23,090 bases of DNA, taken from the NCBI GenBank assembly GCA_003023665.1, contig PXYR01000005.1, positions 1 to 23,090 of the forward strand, read 5' to 3'. Source of the DNA: Bacteroidota bacterium. GTDB lineage: Bacteria; Bacteroidota; Bacteroidia; Flavobacteriales; Schleiferiaceae. Below, one piece after another: positions 14,953-22,970 of the stretch. A program made the translations under genes and the position numbers. Position 1 is the first letter of the stretch; the number at the start of each line of letters is the position of its first letter. A model generated the notes under the pieces. The model was not told where the DNA came from and searched no databases. It was given only the letters and a program-made list of their open reading frames with translations.

Positions 14953-15642
14953 TTATGGGAGTATGTTCTCCCAGTCTTTTGAAGAAAACCAAGCAACGCG
15001 TCCGTTGCTAAATTTAATGTGAGACCAATTGTTTTCTTCTTGAATTACAATTCCAGAATTACCTTCATTGAGTATGACAACTTGATTGCTTTTACTTGAT
15101 GGCTCACTAAAGCCAGTGCTATTTCTTTCTATAACAATTGCAAGTTGAGACTTGGGTACACTTATTTGGCCAATTATAAGCAGCACGATGGCCAAAACGG
15201 TTGTAGTAAAGGGCCATCTCCAAGTAAAATCCACCATTTTTGTTCTTCTTACAATCAATAAAGACAAGGAAATAAGAATAAAACAACAACTCAGAATAGT
15301 CCAAGTTTCTGGCTGAAGTATAGTGCGTGCACTTTCACTAATCCAATGTAAAAGCTCTTCTTGGGGCTGCTGAATACTCTCAGAGATTCTCAAGTTTACC
15401 CAATCAAGATTATGTCTTGCGCTTTCATTTACGGGGTCATACAATAAGGCCCTTTCAAAATTTACTTTGGCTTCACCAAGCTCACCTAATCGGGTATAAC
15501 AATTACCCAAATTGAAGTACAGCGCACTTTCATGAACCTGTGATTGAACTAACGCATCATATTTTTCTAGAGCGTCTCTATACAGGCCCCTATCATAAAG
15601 TGCTCTAGCACTATCCGCAATAGTATTTAGATGGTCTTCCAT
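14953..15642 (-). CDS. batE: BatE: TPR and SH3-like membrane protein
   Basis: A 229-residue last gene of the Bat operon. The N-terminal third (about 5-110) is TPR-like (YDRGLYRDALEKYDAL, ALYFNLGNCYTRLGELGEAKVNFERALLYDP). Two TM segments follow (about 118-137 and 148-165). The C-terminus (about 170-229) resembles a bacterial SH3 domain (VVILNEGNSGIVIQEENNWSHIKFSNGRVAWF). Bat proteins are linked to stress tolerance and cell-envelope functions in Bacteroides, but the mechanism is not known. The start overlaps the batD stop by 16 nt. No signal peptide is present at the only plausible start, which is odd for BatE and would place the TPR and SH3 parts on the same side of the membrane, possibly the cytoplasm. 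Confidence 0.8.
   Translation of the reverse strand: MEDHLNTIADSARALYDRGLYRDALEKYDALVQSQVHESALYFNLGNCYTRLGELGEAKVNFERALLYDPVNESARHNLDWVNLRISESIQQPQEELLHWISESARTILQPETWTILSCCFILISLSLLIVRRTKMVDFTWRWPFTTTVLAIVLLIIGQISVPKSQLAIVIERNSTGFSEPSSKSNQVVILNEGNSGIVIQEENNWSHIKFSNGRVAWFSSKDWENILP
14956..14973. terminator. Small hairpin at the convergent ends of batE and the hypothetical gene
   Basis: TGGGAG (14956-14961) and CTCCCA (14968-14973) form a 6-bp, GC-containing stem with a 6-nt loop, covering the batE stop region. A short T-run (TCTTTT) follows on the plus strand; none on the minus strand. It could act as a weak terminator for the plus-strand gene. Confidence 0.3.
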
Positions 15643-17303
15643 ATCTCTATAAAAGCATTCATGTTGGAATCGTCATTAGAAGAGCTCACTGGAGCATATT
15701 GGGCAAGATTACAATTTTCAATGAGCGTAAATATTTCATTTCCAATTTGATTACCGTAGGTATTTTGAAGGTTGATTTTGGTAACGTTTTCTAAATTCAG
15801 CCCTTTTTCTACGAGTCCAAATTCTAAGGCGTTTAGCATTTTCCCATACCTCTTTTCATCCTTAGAACTAAAAGCTTTCTGCACCTCTCTTAATTTAATT
15901 TTCCTCCAATTTGAGCCTTTTGATTCCGTTCGTTTTGGCGCAAGTTGCCACAGCCAACATAATCCCAAAACAGCTAGCAAAATCAATGTCCCCTTTTTTA
16001 TTAGGCCCCTACGATCAGTCTTAATATCAATATTTTGTAAATAATGTATGTCTTCATCTAAGAGGGTAGATTCTTGTTCAGAGGATGTCGCCAAATTGGA
16101 ATTTGGTTTAGATGCAGCTAAATTCGGGTTACGAACTGTTAAAGTATCTTCTGTTATAGTAACAGTTTTGTATTTATCTGTCTTTAAATCAAAGTAAGTC
16201 CATTTGATTTCTGGTAATACAAAGCTACCGCGGTACTGCGGTACTAATAGATATTCATATTCTTTATAGCCTGTTATTCCTCGCTCACCAAAACGAATGT
16301 TTTCGTTGAATTTAGGGTCGTAGATATCAAAGCCTTCTACGTTGCTTAACTCAGGCACTTCGATTGTGCTTAGGTTTCCTTTACCCTCAATTCTAAGTTT
16401 GATGGTTATACTTTCATCTCCGCTTACTTCGCGCCTACTTATTTCTCTAATTAGGTTTAAGGAACCCACTCCCCCGGTGAAATGGGATGGGGCACCATCT
16501 GGAAGTGGTTTAATTTTTACCGCCGGTATTTTGGCAGAAGCAACTTGTGGAACATACTTCATTAGAGGCATATTAAAGAAATCTCGTTGCCCGGTTGGTA
16601 CTTGAACCTGACCTCTTATTTTTAGTTCTTGTCCTCCTAAAACCCCGGGGGTATTGGGTAGAATAAGTCGCTTATCAAAATCGTATATGGTAGCAACTTT
16701 GTTTCCTACAACCTCTCTATAGCTCTCCTCCTTTGAATCCAGCTGCTGTTGAAGTACATTCTCAAAGTTGGGTGATTGAATAATGTCTAAATTTCTTACC
16801 GGATCAAAAAGAGTCGCACGGAATTTCAGTATAATGGGCTCTCCGACATAAACGGCTTTCTTTGAGGAGAGAATAGTCACATTAAAACTTTCTTCTGCCT
16901 GCTGCTGGATATTATTTTTCTTTTTTAATCCTTCTTTGACTGTAATTTTAAGCTTATTGCTTTCTATTCGTTTTCCATCTACTATTATGAAGGCTGCAGG
17001 AAGCACAAACTCTCCTTTTTTTTGAGCAACAACATCATAGGATAAGGATCTATTGGACGAAACCCTACCATTTATTATTTGAGTTTGACTTGATTGATAA
17101 GGTCCGCTGACCACTATGAATTGTTCAAAGTTTGGGGGAGTAATTTCCCCTCTTCTTGCATTTGTTGTAAACGTGATTCTAAAGGTTTCATTGAGATCCA
17201 CAGCAGTTCTTGAACACTTTGCGGTAAGTGCTATGTTTTGCCCATTGGCGCACACACTTAGAAAAAGTGCTGCAATCAATAATAAGTTACCAATCTTTTT
17301 CAC
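15627..17303 (-). CDS. batD: BatD: secreted/membrane beta-sandwich protein
   Basis: A 558-residue BatD. Signal peptide at 1-21 (MKKIGNLLLIAALFLSVCAN, GQ). A large extracytoplasmic region (about 22-430) holds several immunoglobulin-like beta-domains, with typical BatD phrases such as LNETFRITFTTNA, YVGEPIILKFRAT, VGSLNLIREISR, GDESITIKLRIEGKGNL and EYEYLLVPQYRGSFVLPEI. One TM segment lies at about 437-453, followed by a cytoplasmic helical tail. It is thought to act with the VWA proteins BatA and BatB at the inner membrane; the biochemical activity is unknown. The start overlaps the batBC stop by 17 nt and the end overlaps batE by 16 nt. Confidence 0.9.
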   Translation of the reverse strand: MKKIGNLLLIAALFLSVCANGQNIALTAKCSRTAVDLNETFRITFTTNARRGEITPPNFEQFIVVSGPYQSSQTQIINGRVSSNRSLSYDVVAQKKGEFVLPAAFIIVDGKRIESNKLKITVKEGLKKKNNIQQQAEESFNVTILSSKKAVYVGEPIILKFRATLFDPVRNLDIIQSPNFENVLQQQLDSKEESYREVVGNKVATIYDFDKRLILPNTPGVLGGQELKIRGQVQVPTGQRDFFNMPLMKYVPQVASAKIPAVKIKPLPDGAPSHFTGGVGSLNLIREISRREVSGDESITIKLRIEGKGNLSTIEVPELSNVEGFDIYDPKFNENIRFGERGITGYKEYEYLLVPQYRGSFVLPEIKWTYFDLKTDKYKTVTITEDTLTVRNPNLAASKPNSNLATSSEQESTLLDEDIHYLQNIDIKTDRRGLIKKGTLILLAVLGLCWLWQLAPKRTESKGSNWRKIKLREVQKAFSSKDEKRYGKMLNALEFGLVEKGLNLENVTKINLQNTYGNQIGNEIFTLIENCNLAQYAPVSSSNDDSNMNAFIEIWKTI

Positions 17304-19134
17304 CGCTTTTCTTTTTGCCTTTTGCCTTCTTAGAATTTGCCTTTTGCGCCGTTTTCTCTTCTGCCCGTTGTATTGCTTCCAAGAGGCCTTTGATTTCTTC
17401 AGGGCTTAACTTGCCTTTGGATTCCCCATCATCTTTAGGCTCTTTACCATTCTGGTTTTCTTTAGGGTCACCCATTTGATCCTCATCCTGCTCTTGATTT
17501 GGTTCATTTTCATCTTTATTTTGACCTTGCTGATTTTCCTTGTCTTTAGCATTATTATCATCAGAATTTTGGTCTTGTGAATCGTCCTTGTCCGTTTTCG
17601 AATCGTCCTTTTCCTCTTGTTTTTGGCTTTCGCTTTTGTCTTCTTGATTTTGTTGCTTTTGCTGCTGCATGAGTTTTTCGTATGCCCTATTGTAGTTGTA
17701 TTGGGCATCTGTTCTAGATGGATTTTGTAGGATACTTTCTTTGTAATAATTCACGGCTTCTTCGTAAGCTTCCTGATCAAATGCAGCGTCACCTAAATTG
17801 TATAAGGCATCACTTTTTTTATTCTTGCTTTTTGTGTGACGCAACGATTCTTTTAATGCATTTTTTGCTTCATCAGTTTTCCCTTCTTTAAGTAGGGAAG
17901 ATCCTAGGTTATACCATCCTTCAAAGCCTTCTGGATTAATTGCTGTGGCATTCAGAAATTCTTGGGATGCGGTAGATGAATTATCCTCTTCGGCTAATTT
18001 ATTCCCTTGTTTGATACTGTTGTAATAATCGTGAGCACTGCCTTCTTTAATTGTTGGGCTTGATTTAAGGGTGTCGGCATTCTGTGCCTTCAAAGATGAA
18101 CAGGCCAAAAGTAAAATTAAGGTACTGTATTTGGTTGGATTACCTATTTTATTAGGTAAGAGTGTATAAAGTAAAAGGAAGAGTAACGCGGGAAAAAGAA
18201 ACCATTGAAACTGTGGCTCATAGTCAATTGCGATTTCCTCTGAAATAGCCGCTTGCTCGCCCGTTAGTATGAAATCTTGTACAAGTTTAATTGCCTCATC
18301 AGTTCTGTTTCCGTCAATATAATTTGCACCGATTTCTTCGATGAGATTGGACAATATTTTTTCATCTCTTCTTGTAATGACTACTTCGCCTTTTTTATCC
18401 TTTTTGTAAATAGTGCCCGATCTAGTTTTCTGAATTGGAATGGGACCGCCGCTTTGCGTGCCCAGCCCTACAAAGAGAATTTGTACAGGAAATTCTGGAA
18501 GTTCAAGTCCCTCTAATTCTTCATGATCTTCCCCGTCGGTAAAGACAATTATGAACCTTCCCGCTGGGGATGCTGGATTAAAGTAACCAAAGGCATATTT
18601 GAGCGCTGCAGCAAGGTTTGTTCCTTGCGATGGAACGGCATTTGGATTAGCAGCATCCAAGGCCATTTTGGCTGCCACATAATCTGTAGTTATTGGTAGA
18701 GCAGGATATGCACTTCCGGCATACGCAATTAGACCTACACGATCCCCGCTCAGCTGGCCAAGGGTTCTTGAAATGAGCAGCTTTGCCTTGTCCAATCTAT
18801 TAGGGGCAATATCTTCTGCCAACATAGAGCGGCTCACATCAAGTGCAAATACTACATCCGTACCCTTGCGATTTACCTTTTGCTTTTGACCACCCATTTG
18901 AAGGTTTGCTAGACTCAGCCCAAGAAACAGCAGAGATAGAGCAAGTAGGGTATATTTAGTGAAAAACCGCACAGACCCGAATGACTTCTTAAGTTTGGCA
19001 GACGAATACGCTAAGCCCAAGATTCTCCAAACCTTTTTTCTCCAATTATGAAATAGAAAAGAACAGAAAATCAGCGTTGCAAATAACACCGGTCCAACGA
19101 TTAATAGTTCTGGGAATTGCCACTTGAAATCCAT
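17287..19134 (-). CDS. BatB-BatC fusion: VWA-domain membrane protein with C-terminal TPR
   Basis: A 615-residue protein joining BatB (about 1-330) and BatC (about 338-615), which are separate genes in related operons. BatB part: two N-terminal TM segments (9-29, 59-78), a VWA domain (about 92-290) with the MIDAS DVSRSM (Asp99, Ser101, Ser103) and FTDGEDHEE (Asp200), and a third TM (about 309-327). BatC part: a hydrophobic stretch TLILLLACSSLKAQ (338-351) like a signal peptide, with a lipobox-like LLAC at 342-345 and an SLKA-Q cleavage-like site; then TPR units (about 367-480) and a long D/E/K/Q/N-rich tail (about 488-575). Charged NKIGNPTK between the TM segments fits a cytoplasmic loop, putting both VWA and TPR outside the cytoplasm. 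One-base overlap with batA. Confidence 0.88.
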   Translation of the reverse strand: MDFKWQFPELLIVGPVLFATLIFCSFLFHNWRKKVWRILGLAYSSAKLKKSFGSVRFFTKYTLLALSLLFLGLSLANLQMGGQKQKVNRKGTDVVFALDVSRSMLAEDIAPNRLDKAKLLISRTLGQLSGDRVGLIAYAGSAYPALPITTDYVAAKMALDAANPNAVPSQGTNLAAALKYAFGYFNPASPAGRFIIVFTDGEDHEELEGLELPEFPVQILFVGLGTQSGGPIPIQKTRSGTIYKKDKKGEVVITRRDEKILSNLIEEIGANYIDGNRTDEAIKLVQDFILTGEQAAISEEIAIDYEPQFQWFLFPALLFLLLYTLLPNKIGNPTKYSTLILLLACSSLKAQNADTLKSSPTIKEGSAHDYYNSIKQGNKLAEEDNSSTASQEFLNATAINPEGFEGWYNLGSSLLKEGKTDEAKNALKESLRHTKSKNKKSDALYNLGDAAFDQEAYEEAVNYYKESILQNPSRTDAQYNYNRAYEKLMQQQKQQNQEDKSESQKQEEKDDSKTDKDDSQDQNSDDNNAKDKENQQGQNKDENEPNQEQDEDQMGDPKENQNGKEPKDDGESKGKLSPEEIKGLLEAIQRAEEKTAQKANSKKAKGKKKSGEKDW

Positions 19135-20129
19135 TAAAACGCAGATTTTAAGACTACAAAATTCAATATCAATTCAAACGCTATGAAAGCTATAGCCATC
19201 CACACAAAGATGGAATAATGTTCATCATATCTGTAAAATTGAAATCCTTCAATTTCACTTTTCTCTAGACTGTCAATAATACCATAAATATTCTCCAAGC
19301 TTTCTCTGTCTGTTGCTCTAAAATATTGACCATTGGTCATTTCAGCTATTCTTTTAAGTAGCGCTTCGTCTATGGTTACTTGCACAGGACGGTAAACAAA
19401 TTCTTTTGTATTCGGGTCAATACCCACGGGCATGGAAGCAATCCCATTGGTGCCTAGACCGATGGTATATACTTTGATGCCCAAACTTGCACATAATTCG
19501 CCTGCTTGAATAGGATCAACCAACCCAGCATTATTTTCGCCATCTGTGAGAAGAATGATGATTTTACTTTTAGCTGCGCTTTCTGCTAGTCTATTTGCGG
19601 CAGTACTAAGTCCCATACCAATTGCTGTACCACCATCAAGCATATCATATTGCAATGACCTAATTTGTTCATTGAGCAAGCTATGATCAGTAGTTAAAGG
19701 AACGGGGCTGTATGATTCTCCTGCGTAAATCACTAGGCCAATCCTATCCATATTCCTTCTGATCACATAGTCTGTAGCAACTTCCTTTAATGCTTCTAGT
19801 CTATTAGGTTTTAGGTCTTTTGCCAACATGGACGTGCTTATATCCAACGCCAACATCATATCAATACCTAGGTTTTGTGATGGTTGTTGGTTGACTTGCG
19901 TTGTCTGGGGGCGAGCTAAGGCGATACAAAGAGAGCCCATAGCCAACCAAGATAAAATACCCGTATAGTTTTTGAGTGATGCAACCCAATATTTCCCTGT
20001 CCCTTCTATTTGAGAGTATCCATAGTGATTCATTCGTTTGGAACGCAATACCACCATCATTGTAAAGGCAATAGGTATTGCTATGAGGCCGTAAAGCCAA
20101 AGTGGGTCGCTAAAATTCCAATCACTCAT
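19134..20129 (-). CDS. batA: BatA: VWA-domain membrane protein
   Basis: A 331-residue VWA protein. Two N-terminal TM segments (about 10-28 and 55-72) with the NFSDPLWLYGLIAIP opening, then a VWA domain (about 88-290) carrying the MIDAS ALDISTSMLA (Asp96, Ser98, Ser100), VPLTTDH and LLTDGENNAG, and a C-terminal TM (about 308-328). The intact MIDAS implies metal-dependent binding of a partner protein, probably in conjunction with the MoxR ATPase. The gene starts 8 nt inside the preceding gene and its stop overlaps the batBC start (TAATG). It differs from the BatB part in lacking the extra C-terminal region. Confidence 0.9.
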   Translation of the reverse strand: MSDWNFSDPLWLYGLIAIPIAFTMMVVLRSKRMNHYGYSQIEGTGKYWVASLKNYTGILSWLAMGSLCIALARPQTTQVNQQPSQNLGIDMMLALDISTSMLAKDLKPNRLEALKEVATDYVIRRNMDRIGLVIYAGESYSPVPLTTDHSLLNEQIRSLQYDMLDGGTAIGMGLSTAANRLAESAAKSKIIILLTDGENNAGLVDPIQAGELCASLGIKVYTIGLGTNGIASMPVGIDPNTKEFVYRPVQVTIDEALLKRIAEMTNGQYFRATDRESLENIYGIIDSLEKSEIEGFQFYRYDEHYSIFVWMAIAFIAFELILNFVVLKSAF

Positions 20130-21018
20130 CTTGGTCAGATTTAGGTTTGAAACTAACGACCAATTCTTCCGCTCGGCTCAGGCAGTCTAGATGGTCTTGA
20201 ACGGTCATCTGACCTTTTGCAAATTTTACAAAATCTGCTCGAGTCATTATAAATTCATAACTCTGAAGCCATTCTTCTTTCCATTTATTTTGAAGCATTG
20301 AGAGACTCTCGGCAGTAGTTTGTTCGGTCAGAGGTAAACCACATTGCTCGCTTAGATATAGTCTAAGTATGTCGCCAATTTGAACATAGTAATCTTTCGC
20401 ATCTTGTTCCCATAGTTTTTCTTCTTTGAGCCTTGCCAGTTCTCTCATAGTGTCACCAAACCAATCTTTTGAAGAAACAGCTAAAGGTTTTTCAGAAGTG
20501 GAAGGTTTGCGTTGAAAATATCGAACAATTGCATAGAGTATTAATAAGGCAAGAGCGCCAAGCCCTAGATGAATTTTATAATGATTGACCCAACCCAATA
20601 AACTAAATGGAACGGTTGCTAATGCTCTATCTTCTGCACGTAATACCCCTTGCGCCTCAGGAAGAATATTCACTTGTACGACTACGGAGTCATTTTGATA
20701 CAAATTGGCACCAATTCGCACTTCTGCAAAGGGTAAGGTAAACGTTCCTGAATCAAGCGCAAGAAAGGAAATACGATATTGGATACTCTGTTCTAAAGTA
20801 TCGGTTTGCATAGAAATTAACGTCAATTCCTGAATGGAATCAAGCTCGAATGAATCTGCGCTGCTTGTGTGCTCTATGGTATACTTTATTAGATCTCCAA
20901 CGTAATACATTGAGGTATCACAATACGCATGTAATACAGCATGATCTATGGCACGTTGTTCTTGACCAACAAGCCACTTTGAGGATAGAATAAGGATAAA
21001 TACTATAGTTCTAACCAT
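20122..21018 (-). CDS. Bat operon single-TM protein (BatD-like/DUF4381-like)
   Basis: A 298-residue protein in the slot between DUF58 and batA that in Bacteroidota operons holds a poorly characterised membrane protein. Signal peptide at about 1-19 (MVRTIVFILILSSKWLVGQ). An extracytoplasmic beta-rich part (20-145) resembles one BatD-type domain (MYYVGDLIKYTIEH, SGTFTLPFAEVRIG). A TM segment lies at about 149-168, followed by a Lys/Arg anchor and a cytoplasmic helical domain (about 185-290) with LKEEKLWEQDAKDYYVQIGDILRLYLSEQ and FVKFAKGQM, similar to the cytoplasmic part of DUF4381 proteins. It overlaps DUF58 by one base and batA by 8. Function unknown; it may link periplasmic and cytoplasmic partners. 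Confidence 0.7.
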   Translation of the reverse strand: MVRTIVFILILSSKWLVGQEQRAIDHAVLHAYCDTSMYYVGDLIKYTIEHTSSADSFELDSIQELTLISMQTDTLEQSIQYRISFLALDSGTFTLPFAEVRIGANLYQNDSVVVQVNILPEAQGVLRAEDRALATVPFSLLGWVNHYKIHLGLGALALLILYAIVRYFQRKPSTSEKPLAVSSKDWFGDTMRELARLKEEKLWEQDAKDYYVQIGDILRLYLSEQCGLPLTEQTTAESLSMLQNKWKEEWLQSYEFIMTRADFVKFAKGQMTVQDHLDCLSRAEELVVSFKPKSDQDE

Positions 21019-21887
21019 TATCGCGACTTAGATTTTAGGTAGTTCAATAGTGGAGGAACATAATCTTCATTCATCTCGACTGAGATTAAGCCGGCACCGG
21101 ACCGCTTAGCAAGGGTGCTCAGTTGCGTGTTTTTATATTCAAATCGCTCAACTAGTTTATTTCGTAATTCTCTGCTGTTTGTATTTATCCAACGCACGGC
21201 ACCAGTTTCAAGATCCTGCATTGGGACCATGCCTAAAGAGGGCAATGAAATTTCTTTTTCATCAAAACTGTGAATTGCACACAAATCATAGCGTTTTGCT
21301 GCGATTTTAAAACTTTTATCGGGCAAATTGCCCATAAAATCACTCATTAAAAATACATTGCTGTGCCGCTTTTGAATTTTCAATAAATGCTCCATTGCTA
21401 GGTCAATATTTGTTCCGGAAGATTGAGGCTCCCATTCCAAAAGGGTCTGAATAATTCGCATGACATGCTTTTTTCCTTTTTTAGGTGGAATCACTTTCTC
21501 AACCTCTCCAGCAAACAGTATGATGCCAATTTTATCATTATTACCCATTGCACTAAAAGCTAAAGTCGCGGCTATTTCAGTCAATGAATCGCGCTTGCTT
21601 CGCTCGCTTGTTCCGAACTGAATACTCTTGCTGATATCGATTACTAAAAACAAGGTTAATTCGCGTTCCTCCTCAAATACTTTAATGTAAGGCGCACGTT
21701 TTCTAGCAGTGACATTCCAATCAATACTGCGTACATCATCACCACTTTGGTAAGGACGAACTTCAGCAAAGCTCATACCTCTTCCTTTGAACGAACTTTG
21801 GTATTCTCCGGAAAAGAGCTGATCGCTTAATCGGCGCGTTTTAATTTCTATGCGACGAACTTGTTGTAATAAGGTAATTGCGTCCAA
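21018..21887 (-). CDS. DUF58 domain protein (VWA-like), partner of MoxR
   Basis: A 289-residue DUF58 protein. The family signature FKGRGMSFAEVRPYQSGDDVRSIDWNVTARK (about 33-63) is present, followed by the FEEERELTLFLVIDISKS segment in which Asp84, Ser86 and Ser88 form a VWA-type MIDAS. No signal peptide or TM segment, so it is cytoplasmic. DUF58 proteins are usually encoded next to MoxR ATPases and are thought to be their adaptors or substrates. It follows moxR by 12 bp and its stop overlaps the next start by one base. Confidence 0.92.
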   Translation of the reverse strand: MDAITLLQQVRRIEIKTRRLSDQLFSGEYQSSFKGRGMSFAEVRPYQSGDDVRSIDWNVTARKRAPYIKVFEEERELTLFLVIDISKSIQFGTSERSKRDSLTEIAATLAFSAMGNNDKIGIILFAGEVEKVIPPKKGKKHVMRIIQTLLEWEPQSSGTNIDLAMEHLLKIQKRHSNVFLMSDFMGNLPDKSFKIAAKRYDLCAIHSFDEKEISLPSLGMVPMQDLETGAVRWINTNSRELRNKLVERFEYKNTQLSTLAKRSGAGLISVEMNEDYVPPLLNYLKSKSR

Positions 21888-21899
21888 ATCAGAAGAATT

Positions 21900-22895
21900 C
21901 TAGGGAACCATTAAGGTGTTGAGTACCTCGGTTACTATATCGTCTTGCGTGATTTCTTCCGCTTCTGCCTCATAGGTTAAACCGATTCTGTGTCGTAAAA
22001 CGGAGGGAGCTACAGATCGGACATCTTCTGGAATGACAAACCCCCTATGTCTTAAAAACGCATGACATTTAGCGGCCTTCGCTAATGCTATAGAACCACG
22101 TGGTGAGGCACCAAAACTGATCTTATTACTCAAGCTGGGGATGGCAAATTCCTTTGGAAATCGAGTTGCAAAAACAATATCAAGGATGTAAGATTCAATC
22201 TTTTCATCCATATAGATACTATCTATAGCTGTACGCGCCTTAAGAATTTGCTCGGTACTAACCACGGAATTTAATGATTCCATGTTGCTGCGAAGTTGAT
22301 TACGCAATATGGTTCTTTCGTCTTCTCTTTCAGGATAGGTCAATGTGATTTTCAATAGGAATCGGTCCATTTGTGCTTCTGGAAGGGGATAGGTTCCTTC
22401 TTGTTCAACCGGGTTTTGCGTAGCCATTACCAAAAAAGGTTTAGGCAACGGATAGCTTTTATCACCTAGAGTAACCTGCCTTTCCTGCATTGCTTCAAGT
22501 AGCGCGCTTTGAACTTTTGCAGGAGCTCTATTGATTTCATCAGCAAGGACAAAGTTGCTAAATACCGGGCCCTTTTTAGTTTCAAAAAGATGCTCACTCA
22601 TGTTGTAAATCTGTGTGCCTATAATATCTGACGGTAACAAATCTGGCGTAAACTGTACCCGAGAGAATGAAGCGCCAATAGTCTGACTTAGACTATTAAT
22701 GGCAAGTGTTTTTGCCAAACCAGGCACACCTTCTAATAAAACATGACCGTCGGCTAACAGCCCAATTAAAAGACCTTCGACCATGCCTTGTTGGCCAATG
22801 ATTACTTTACTCAGTTCATTTTGAATGAGGGTTATAAATGCACTTTCATTTTTAATGCTTTCATTCAAGGCAATTATATCAGGAGTTGTCTGCAT
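21900..22895 (-). CDS. MoxR-family AAA+ ATPase
   Basis: A 331-residue MoxR ATPase, the first gene of the Bat operon. Walker A GVPGLAKT (56-63), Walker B FVLADEINRAP (about 115-125), sensor motifs in VMATQNPVEQEGTYPLPEAQMDRF and the C-terminal ISFGASPRGSIALAKAAK with the sensor-2 region are intact. MoxR proteins are chaperone-like remodelling ATPases acting with VWA proteins; here the likely partners are DUF58, BatA and BatBC. The start ATG at 22895 fits the family. The 75-bp upstream region is AT-rich with no perfect TAnnTTTG box, so the operon promoter is not resolved and read-through from the upstream gene is possible. Confidence 0.94.
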   Translation of the reverse strand: MQTTPDIIALNESIKNESAFITLIQNELSKVIIGQQGMVEGLLIGLLADGHVLLEGVPGLAKTLAINSLSQTIGASFSRVQFTPDLLPSDIIGTQIYNMSEHLFETKKGPVFSNFVLADEINRAPAKVQSALLEAMQERQVTLGDKSYPLPKPFLVMATQNPVEQEGTYPLPEAQMDRFLLKITLTYPEREDERTILRNQLRSNMESLNSVVSTEQILKARTAIDSIYMDEKIESYILDIVFATRFPKEFAIPSLSNKISFGASPRGSIALAKAAKCHAFLRHRGFVIPEDVRSVAPSVLRHRIGLTYEAEAEEITQDDIVTEVLNTLMVP

Positions 22896-22970
22896 AATGA
22901 TGCTTTTTAATCGTGTTCAAAAAAACGCATATTGATAAAAATAATTGGTTAAAAGAGGGTTAAAAAACGC

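Noticed and set aside
17406..17708. 100-residue Lys/Arg/Thr-rich frame on the minus strand
   Set aside because: It is a frame-shifted shadow of the low-complexity tail of the BatBC gene.
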